Shown here: piece after piece, positions 56,887-64,000 of the stretch
Layout: every line of letters begins with the position of its first letter
How positions within the stretch are numbered: the stretch's first letter is position 1
Assembly: GCF_042984175.1 (NCBI RefSeq)
Contig: NZ_CP155569.1
Coordinates: forward strand, 970,254 to 1,034,253
Source: Mycoplasma_N cavipharyngis
GTDB lineage: Bacteria; Bacillota_I; Bacilli_A; Mycoplasmatales; Mycoplasmoidaceae
Length of the DNA stretch: 64,000 nucleotides
Direction: 5' to 3'
Translations under genes and position numbers: made by a program
The notes under the pieces: model-generated
Told to the model about the DNA's origin: nothing
The model's input: the letters and a program-made list of their open reading frames with translations, nothing else
Databases searched by the model: none

Positions 56887-58812
56887 ATGTCTTTTTGATT
56901 AAAAAATGCGCAATTAAAAACAATAGAGTTTTTTCAAGAACTATGATTAGTCCATATTGCTGCTTCATTTAAAAAATTAATTTTTTATCCTAAATTTTGA
57001 ATCCAAACTTTATCAATAAGACCTAAAACGATTAGTGATTTTAAAGAGAAAAATGTTGATTCAATTAATAAGGTCCAAAATTATTCTCAAGCACATTATT
57101 ATGAACGTAAAAAAAATGCTGCTATTGATATTAAAAATCTAGTAATTGACTTTGGTCAAACTCTAGCTGTTGATGATGTTAGTTTTAGCATTAAAAAAGG
57201 TGAATTAGCATCTTTATTAGGTCCTAGTGGTTCAGGTAAAACAACTTGTTTAAATGCAATTGCAGGATTATTAAGACCAACATCAGGTAAAATCTATTTT
57301 GAAGGTTTAGATGTAACCCAATTACAACCACAAGATCGTAAATTAGGCTTTGTCTTTCAAAACTATGCCTTATACCCTCATATGACTGTATATGCTAACA
57401 TTGCTTTTCCCTTACATAGTGATCTTAATTGAAAAAACAATGTCATTACTAAAACAATTCGTTCTAAAACTAAACTATTATCACTAATTGCTAAACACTA
57501 TCAAGTAAGTAATAGTGTCTTAACTACTTTAGAACAATTAAGTTTTAAAATTACTAATGTTACTAATGAGATTTTAAACTATCTTAATAGTTTAGAAACT
57601 GAATATAACGATTATGTTTTTGAATCTAAAAACTTACTAGAATCACTAACCGTACAAAAAATTGCTGCAATTAAGCAATTAGATCAAACTTATCTAAAAG
57701 CAGATAAAGTTGAGCGTTTAAACTTTAATTATCAGAAGAAATATAACGCTTTAAAAAAAGAGTTTAATCAAAAAATTAAAGTGGTTCAAGATAACTTATG
57801 TAAAAATCAAAAAGCACGATTACAATCTGGTTTATTAAAAAAGATTGTCAAAGTAAAATTTGAGTTACTAACATTTCAACATGATACGAAATGAAACTTT
57901 GAAACTTATTTTAACTTGATTTTAAATCATGTTTGAGCTGCTGCTAAGCAAAAACCAATTAGTAACTATTTTTTTCAAAAAAATAAGTTAGAACGATTAA
58001 TTCCTTTTCTACCTGAATCTGAACAAGTAATTGCTCGTGATTATTATCGTAATATTCTTAAAATTGCTGAAGCAATTAATCTAGATGTGCTTGAAGTAGC
58101 TAATCGGGTAGAAATTACTAAAAATTTAAAGAAAAAACCAACCCAATTATCAGGTGGGCAACAACAACGAGTTGCACTAGCAAGAGCAATTGTTAAAAAA
58201 CCTAAAATCCTTCTAATGGATGAACCTTTATCTAATCTTGATGCTAAACTAAGAATTAAAACAAGAAAATGAATTCGTGATATTCAAAAAGAATTGAATA
58301 TCACTACTGTTTTTGTTACTCATGATCAAGAAGAAGCAATGTCAATTTCTGATCAAATTATTTGTATGTCTTTTGCTAAAGTACAACAAAGTGGTAGTCC
58401 ATTAGAACTATATAATAAGCCAGCAAACGTGTTTGTAGCTAAGTTTTTAGGTACTCCTGAAATCTTTATTGATCAAGGTGAAATTAAAAATAACCAATTA
58501 TTTTATCAAGAGCAAAATTTTGGTCAGTTTCAAGAACAAAATTTTGATGATCAAAAAGTTTTGTTTGGAATTAGGGCTAATAACCTCTATCAAGTTGAAA
58601 CTGAAGAAGAAGCCTTATTATCAGGTAAGATTTTAACGGTTGAACTATTAGGTAAAGAAACTTTAGCTGAAGTTTTGTTAACTAATGATAAAGTGATTAA
58701 TGTCCTATTAAGTTCTGATCATAATTATTTAGTTGATCAAAAGATTAATTTAAGTTTTGCACTAAAAGATGTTCATTTATTTAATCCAGTTAGTAAAGAA
58801 AGAATTAACTAA
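56887..58812 (+). CDS. sugar ABC transporter ATP-binding protein (MG187/MsmK-like)
   Basis: 641 residues. Walker A GPSGSGKTT at 112-120, Q-loop Gln158 (VFQNYALYPHMT), signature LSGGQQQR at 421-428, Walker B ILLMDEPLSNLDA and H-loop FVTHDQEEAMS. A TOBE-like C-terminal regulatory domain follows. Between the Q-loop and the signature sits an insertion of about 230 residues, the hallmark of the M. genitalium MG187 type and far longer than in other MalK/UgpC proteins. It energises import of a sugar or glycerophosphodiester by the two permeases downstream. ATG 56887; its stop overlaps the next gene (TAATG). Confidence 0.92.
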
Positions 58813-59873
58813 TGAAACAAAATTTAACTAGTTATTTAAAAACTAGTGCTATTAACATTACTTATTGGTGATATTTTGTTAAGTTAAACTTAAGAAAATG
58901 ATTCCAGAAAATTTTTAAAAAAGAAGTTGGTTTAGGTGTTTTAGAGCAAAGACATTCATCTTGAGAAGTCTTTTTACTAATTGCCCCATCAATTTTAGCA
59001 ATTATTCTTTTTACAATTATTCCTTTTATTATTACTGTTAAATTATCATTTCAACAAACTGATTCAGCCCTAAAAGTTGAAGATCAAACAATTGGAATTA
59101 GTAACTTTACTAACTTAGTTTATAATGCCCCGTTTCTTAATGGGGTGAGAAACACTTTAATCTATTCAATTACTGCTGTACCAATTTCCTTATTTTTCTC
59201 AATTCTAATTGCTTCAGCAATTGTTCATGTAATTAGAAAATTTGCTAAACAAACTTTCTTATCAATTTTTTTTATGCCATATATTACAAGTGCAGTTGCT
59301 GTTGCTGCAACTTTCTTTTATATGTTTAGTGATGATGGTTTATTCAACTTATTACTAGGAACTAAAGTTAAGTGATTAACTGATTTTAGTAATGGTAGTT
59401 GAACGGCTTTTGGTGCAATTTTAATTTATGGTGTTTGATCAAACTTAGCTTTTCAAATTCTAATCTTAACTACAGCAATGTTAAGTGTGGAAAAAACATT
59501 ATTTAAATCAGCTTCGATTGATGGTTCATCCAAACTAAAACAGTTTTTTAAAATTACTTTTCCTTCAATTAATCGTAGTTTAACCTTTCTAATTACAATT
59601 GGTGTTATTGGTGCCATTAAAGTCTTTCCTTTAGCATTATTTAACAATGATGTTAATGCTGCTAATAATGTTGGTGGTAATACTTTATTGCTACTAATCT
59701 ACTTATATACTAGTACTGGTCAGAACGGTCAATCAGGTGTTGTTTCAATTATTCTTTTCTTATTAGGAATTGCAACATCTTTAACTTTAAACATTGTCTT
59801 TAGAATGGTTATTAAAGGCTTTATTAAATGGAGTGATTATCGTGTTAATACAAAAATCAATTATTTGAAATAA
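58812..59873 (+). CDS. sugar ABC transporter permease 1 (MG188-like)
   Basis: 353 residues with an extended N-terminal cytoplasmic tail and six membrane helices. The permease EAA-type loop for ATPase contact reads KSASIDGSSKLKQFFKITFPS (the usual EAA...G...FxxItxP). It resembles the MalF/UgpA family. The ATG overlaps the ATPase stop by one base, so translation is coupled. Its last 32 bases overlap the second permease gene. No substrate-binding lipoprotein gene is seen in this window. Confidence 0.9.
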
Positions 59874-60819
59874 AATTAATAATTATTTATTTTATTTTCA
59901 TAAAAAACCTGAAGCAACTTTTAGAAGCCAAAAATCAATTGCTTCAGTACTATTAGGTTTTTGTTTTAAAGTAGTTGTTTTAGTCGTCTTTAGTTTAATT
60001 ATTCTTTTTCCCTTCTATTATATGATTGTGACATCATTTATTACTAATGATGAAGCTACTGATGGGACAGTTCGTTTAAGCCCAGTAATTAGAAGTGAAG
60101 TAATTGATACTAACTTTCAATCAGCTTTTAATTCTGGTTATTGATCAGCCTTAGGATTAACAGTTTTAATTACCATTATTTCAGTTGGTGCAAGAGTCTT
60201 TTTTTCTATGACTGCAGGTTATGCTTTTTCATTAAAAAACTGACGTTTTAAAAATGCTGTTTGGTTTTTTATGCTTCTAACACTAATGTTACCTGAAGTA
60301 GCATTATTATTAGGTCAGTATCAAGTTATTGTTACTTTAGAGTGAAATAACGGTGGGTTTTTAATTCTGTCAATGATTTTACCGTTTGTTGCTTCAACCT
60401 TTTCAGCATTCATGTTTAAAAACGCTTTTTTAGCCATTCCTGATCGAACTAAAGAAGCAGCAATGATTGATGGTATTAGTAACTTAAAATTCTTTATTAA
60501 AATTGCGATTCCAATGGTTAAAACAACAGTTTTAACAGTAGTAATCTTAACAGCGTTTGCTTCATGAAACTCATATACATGACCACAATTGTTATTAAAC
60601 AACTATCGTGGTGATCAACCATTAGATGTACTATCAACTTGGTTATTTAAAATTGGTCGGGATACTGAAGATGTTAGTGCTGATATTCCTATTACCTTCC
60701 AAAACATTAAAATGGCTGGATCAATTTTAGTAATTTTACCAATGTTTATTGCTTATATTATCTTTCGGAAAGTGATGATGAGAGCAATTTCACGTCAAGG
60801 TACAGCAATTAAAGGATAA
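59842..60819 (+). CDS. sugar ABC transporter permease 2 (MG189-like)
   Basis: 325 residues, MalG/UgpE type, starting at GTG 59842 inside the end of permease 1 (MLIQKSIIWNKINN). Six helices. The EAA loop TKEAAMIDGISNLKFFIKIAIP is well conserved. It forms the channel heterodimer with permease 1. Start choice: no ATG lies upstream of the first helix in this frame, and the overlap is typical of the operon. Confidence 0.9.
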
Positions 60820-60837
60820 TTGATTATTTTATAAAAT

Positions 60838-61104
60838 ATGAGTTTAGTTAAAGTTAAGAAAAAGCAAATAAAAAAGTCTGATTTAGTTAATAAGACAGTT
60901 GATTCTTCTAGTTTTTTTAAGTTATATTTAACTAAAAAAAAGAAACACATTAAACAATGATGAAAAGATCCTTATGCTAAAGATGTGCTATTAAATAACT
61001 TTAAAAATAAGTGATTTATTTTAATTAGTTTTATGATTGGCATTGCTTTATTAGCAATGATTATTTTAGGAATTGTTGGTTATTTAGGCACTCCTAATCC
61101 ATAA
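60838..61104 (+). CDS. small single-pass membrane protein
   Basis: 88 residues: a very Lys-rich N-terminal half (MSLVKVKKKQIKKSDLVNK), a KQWWKDPYAKDVLLNNFKNKW segment, then one hydrophobic helix (FILISFMIGIALLAMIILGIVG) ending YLGTPNP. It begins 18 bases after the permease stop and so probably belongs to the ABC operon. A role as transporter accessory or membrane anchor is possible, but the family is unknown. Confidence 0.65.
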
Positions 61105-61150
61105 AAACATTCTTTAATAGGATTATATAAATAACACTAAATAAAAGTTT

Positions 61151-61190
61151 AAGCAAGAAGGTTTAATTACTATCTCTTGCTTATTTTTTT
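61151..61190. terminator. terminator between ABC operon and ksgA
   Basis: AAGCAAGA (61151-61158) and TCTTGCTT (61175-61182) form an 8-bp stem followed by a run of T on the plus strand. It overlaps the 3' end of ksgA, which reads ...KKISKR through it on the other strand. Confidence 0.7.
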
Positions 61191-62018
61191 TCTCTGATAT
61201 TGATGATAATTTTGATCATAAGTTAAAAACATTTGTTGAAAAGTTAATAAGTCTAATGTTTCTGCTCGACAATTAGGATCAATTTTTAGTTGTTTTAAAT
61301 AAACTAACATTTGCTCTTTAGTTCTAAAAAGTGGTTTAATGTTATTAACTAGTGTTTTTCGTTTCATTTGAAAACAAGTTTTAACAAACGATCCAAATAA
61401 TGCTTGTTTTGCAACTAAACAATTAGTTTTTTTCTTTAGTTGAAAAACAACTGAATCAACTTTAGGAATGGGATGAAAGTTATTAGCACTAACTGTAATT
61501 AATAGTTCTAAATCACAAAAGGTTTGCACATAGACAGAAAGTGAGTTGTAGTCTTTAGTATTAACTTGAGCACTTAAGCGCTGATAATACTCTTTTTGAA
61601 CCATTAAAATCGCTTCATTAAGATTAGTATCAGCTAAAAAATGTTTAATGATTTTTGTACTAATCGAATAAGGAATATTACCAAATAACAAACCTTCTTG
61701 TTCAAAATAATCTTGACTATTAAATTTTAAAAAGTCAAGATTAATCAAACTAACTTTTTCATTATTAGTAAACAATTTTAATAAATAACTAAATAACCTA
61801 TAGTCTAGTTCAATTCCTCAATACTGTTTTTTACTTAAGTCTAATTGTTTAGTAATTGCTCCTAAACCAGGACCAATTTCCACAATTTGCTGATAGTTAC
61901 TAGCATTAACTAGTTGAGCAATTTGTTTAGCAATCTTATTATTAACTAAAAAGTTTTGCCCTAGTTTTTTACTAGGATTAACTTTTAGTTCGTTTAAAAG
62001 TTTTTGATTAATTGTCAT
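61170..62018 (-). CDS. ksgA: 16S rRNA dimethyladenosine transferase
   Basis: 282 residues. It dimethylates A1518/A1519 of 16S rRNA. Motif I for S-adenosylmethionine is VEIGPGLGAIT; KLGQNFLVN is the conserved N-terminal block; motif IV is FGNIPYSIST (NxPY). The C-terminal helical domain includes HPIPKVDSVVFQL. ATG 62018 lies 14 bases after the yidC stop. Last gene of the rpmH-rnpA-yidC-ksgA series near the chromosome origin in related mycoplasmas. Confidence 0.96.
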
Positions 62019-62031
62019 TAATAAGAATTAA

Positions 62032-63222
62032 CTATTTAAACAATTCATTAGTTGGTTTAGTAATTCCTAAACGTGCTAAATAATCATCAATGACAACGCC
62101 TTGTTTGCGTTTTTTAACAATAATGTGGTGAATAATTACTGTTTGACTAATAGTAATTAAACCACTAAAAAAGTAATAAACACCGATTGCTGATGATAAG
62201 AACATAGTAAACAATAAGAAGAAGATTGTTACTGCTAATTGAATGTTTTTTTGTTTATTACCTGATTTTTTACCACCTAATGTTACTGGAGTTGCTCGAT
62301 AATTGCGTTTTTTAGACAAAATTAGTGGTAAGCGTTGGCTAATAAACTGGGTTGGTAAAACAAACAGTAATAAGAAGATATAAATTCAACCACCTTGACT
62401 AAATTGTTGGAAGATTGAAAAGAATGGTACAGCACCAAGGTCTCAAATTCCAAATAAAATTGTTGCTTTAATTGGTCTTAACATACTAAACAAGCGTCAA
62501 ATAATTAAGAAGATTGGTGAATCAATTAAAACCTTTTCAAAAGCACCTAAAGGATTAATTCCATGTTTCTTGTTATACTGACTAATCTCTTGGGTTTTAC
62601 GCATTTTAGCTTGCTTATCAGTTTTCTCGATTTTGGCATATTTAGCATTAATTTCAGCAATTGCACCTTGATGTTCTAATTGTTTTTCAGTTAGTAATGA
62701 TGATTTTAATGACGGTCAAAAACCAATTCCCCGCATTAAAATCAGAATGATTAACATCGCAAACAAAGTAGCAAAACCACCAAAAGCAACACTTTGAAAA
62801 GCATAAATCATGTGTAAACTGATTCAAGCAAACGGATAAATAAATCAAGCAATAAATGGTCCAAATGTTAAGGTGTATTGACTAAAGACTCAATACTCAC
62901 CTGTTCCAGCTGAAGCAAGATCAAACCTTCAATCACCTGTTGTTCCTGGATCAAAACCAAATTCTAATCCTTGACCAACACTTGGAACAGTAATTACGTA
63001 TGATTGACCATATTGTTGAAAACAACCTCATAAGGTAATAATAAAAGTAAATGAATAAACAATGAATTTAATTCATTTAATAATCATTTTACGAACTTTA
63101 GTTTTATCTCTAGAATTGTTATCATTCCTTTTGTTTAGTTCTCAAAAGGGTTTAACAATCTTTTCAGTTTTTACTGTTTGTGATTGTGAAAAATGGTAGA
63201 TGGGGTAATTGGAGAAATACAT
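62032..63222 (-). CDS. yidC: membrane protein insertase YidC/OxaA
   Basis: 396 residues. It inserts small membrane proteins with or without SecYEG. Five or six helices; conserved stretches GFWPSLKSSLLTEKQLEHQG (the hydrophilic hairpin), GINPLGAFEKVLIDSPIFLI, and GVYYFFSGLITISQTVIIHH. The frame reaches ATG 63222, inside rnpA, overlapping that gene by 52 bases. Taking the internal ATG at the first helix (MIIKWIKF) would lose about 47 basic residues; the upstream start keeps coupling to rnpA. No lipobox Cys is present, in contrast to the lipoprotein SpoIIIJ. Confidence 0.92.
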
Positions 63223-63587
63223 TTTTTATTTTTTTTAGTAATTGCTTTTTTAAAATTAAATAAAATACGATCAACTTCTTTTTGAATTTTAACAAAATCA
63301 TTAATCGTATTAATTAACTCTTTACGAAAATAGAAAACACAATTATATGATAATAGTGTTTCTAAGTGTTTTGATTGATAAACACAACAATCAACAACTC
63401 TACGACAATAATTCCGTTCTACTGCTTTTTTAAAATGTTTTTTTGAAACAATATAACCAAATTTAATGTTTTCGTTTTTGGTTGATTGATAGTAAAAAAC
63501 AAAATTATTAGTATAAATTTTCTGGTTTTTAGTTTTAAGAGTTGCTTGAAAATCTTTCTTTTTAAGAATTCTAAATTTTCGCTTCAT
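63171..63587 (-). CDS. rnpA: ribonuclease P protein component
   Basis: 138 residues, basic. The RNR-like signature reads KKHFKKAVERNYCRRVVD, where most bacteria have A-KRNRIKR; the Arg and Asn are kept. It assists the catalytic RNase P RNA in trimming tRNA 5' ends. ATG 63587 (MKRKFRILKKKDFQ). It sits between rpmH and yidC as in nearly all bacteria, and its 3' end overlaps yidC. Confidence 0.94.
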   Translation of the reverse strand: MKRKFRILKKKDFQATLKTKNQKIYTNNFVFYYQSTKNENIKFGYIVSKKHFKKAVERNYCRRVVDCCVYQSKHLETLLSYNCVFYFRKELINTINDFVKIQKEVDRILFNFKKAITKKNKKCISPITPSTIFHNHKQ

Positions 63588-63644
63588 ATTGCTAATATAC
63601 TAATTTCTACTCTTAAAAATAATAATTATTTTTATACTAAATTT

Positions 63645-63791
63645 CTATTTTTCATCAGAAACTGTTAGTTTATAGCGACCCTTTTGACGACGTCGTTTTA
63701 AAGTGGCACGACCTGATGCAGTTGCCATTTTACTTAAAAAGCCGTGGGTTTTAACTCTTTTACGCTTATTTGGTTGGTATGTTCGTTTCAT
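63645..63791 (-). CDS. rpmH: 50S ribosomal protein L34
   Basis: 48 residues: MKRTYQPNKRKRVKTHGFLS then KMATASGRATLKRRRQKG and a short extra acidic end (TVSDEK). This is unmistakably L34, the smallest 50S protein. Starts ATG 63791. It is 57 bases upstream of rnpA and is usually close to dnaA/oriC. Confidence 0.97.
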   Translation of the reverse strand: MKRTYQPNKRKRVKTHGFLSKMATASGRATLKRRRQKGRYKLTVSDEK

Positions 63792-64000
63792 AAATAATGC
63801 CTCATGTATTAAAAACAGCAAAACAATAATCTAATAATTATCCCCAATTTTATCCTTAGTAAAATTATTATTAAATCAATTAATCAAATAATATTTTAAT
63901 AATCTAAATTAATAATTTTGTTTTTAATAATTCTAAGAAGAAAATAGTAGATTCTATAACGCTTGATTATATCATAATAAAACAACTTTAATGATAATTT
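63792..64000. other. region upstream of rpmH
   Basis: 209 bases of AT-rich DNA before rpmH. A TTATCCCCA at about 63838-63846 is one mismatch from a DnaA box, and the gene order rpmH-rnpA-yidC-ksgA often adjoins the origin. One site is not enough to call oriC. The stretch should include the rpmH promoter. Confidence 0.35.

Noticed and set aside
63838..63846. oriC call from a TTATCCCCA near rpmH
   Set aside because: A single imperfect DnaA box and no dnaA gene in view are not enough.

Overview
The window reads as part of a small, AT-rich mollicute chromosome. TGA must be read as tryptophan throughout: trigger factor, IF2, NusA, AlaS, Cas9 and the ABC transporter are only continuous with that code. 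Gene content and order (nusA-infB-rbfA; ksgA-yidC-rnpA-rpmH; an MG187/188/189-type sugar ABC operon) point to the Mycoplasma pneumoniae / M. gallisepticum branch (Mycoplasmoides). I cannot fix the species. No tRNA or rRNA gene was recognised.

Layout. 1-7,996 is housekeeping: S20, S21, trigger factor, thioredoxin, an ECF-type S component, signal peptidase II, pyrophosphatase and APRT. 8,041-13,745 holds two paralogous SGNH/GDSL-hydrolase lipoprotein genes, the second frameshifted in a homopolymer. Between them lies a truncated, promoterless 1.2-kb copy of part of a giant surface-protein gene found 43 kb away. 13,979-22,465 holds cardiolipin synthase, a membrane protein, a DJ-1/PfpI protein, a 1.2-kb gene-poor stretch, mnmA and alaS. 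22,462-25,085 has truB (apparently frameshifted), a lone small HNH-type gene and decayed coding fragments. 25,199-29,813 is the nusA-infB-rbfA operon.

30,148-39,129 is a defence block: a type II CRISPR-Cas locus (cas9, cas1, cas2, a csn2-position gene, five repeats with four 30-bp spacers) followed by a convergent restriction-modification pair. Cas9 carries two unusual low-complexity insertions and a one-base frameshift in an A7 run that removes its C-terminal, PAM-reading part. A candidate tracrRNA anti-repeat sits on the opposite strand just upstream of cas9. 39,349-41,297 is a graveyard: a multiply frameshifted UlaA/SgaT-like PTS gene and a probable Fic-domain remnant.

41,630-55,993 is almost filled by two tandem giant paralogous surface-protein genes (2,232 and 2,545 codons), each with an N-terminal signal or anchor segment, a leucine-rich-repeat-like region, repeated beta-type domains and a C-terminal membrane segment. 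The upstream one contains the segment copied at 10,213-11,460. This arrangement suggests an expression locus plus archived donor, as with MgPar/RepMP repeats, but built on an unrelated large protein. Small GC-rich palindromic elements lie inside the coding linkers of both copies. 56,887-64,000 holds the sugar ABC transporter operon and ksgA-yidC-rnpA-rpmH.

One caution applies throughout. Several disrupted genes (SGNH copy 2, truB, cas9, the PTS gene) break at homopolymers of 6-8 bases. These may be real (phase variation, decay, transcript slippage) or base-calling errors, and raw reads would be needed to decide.
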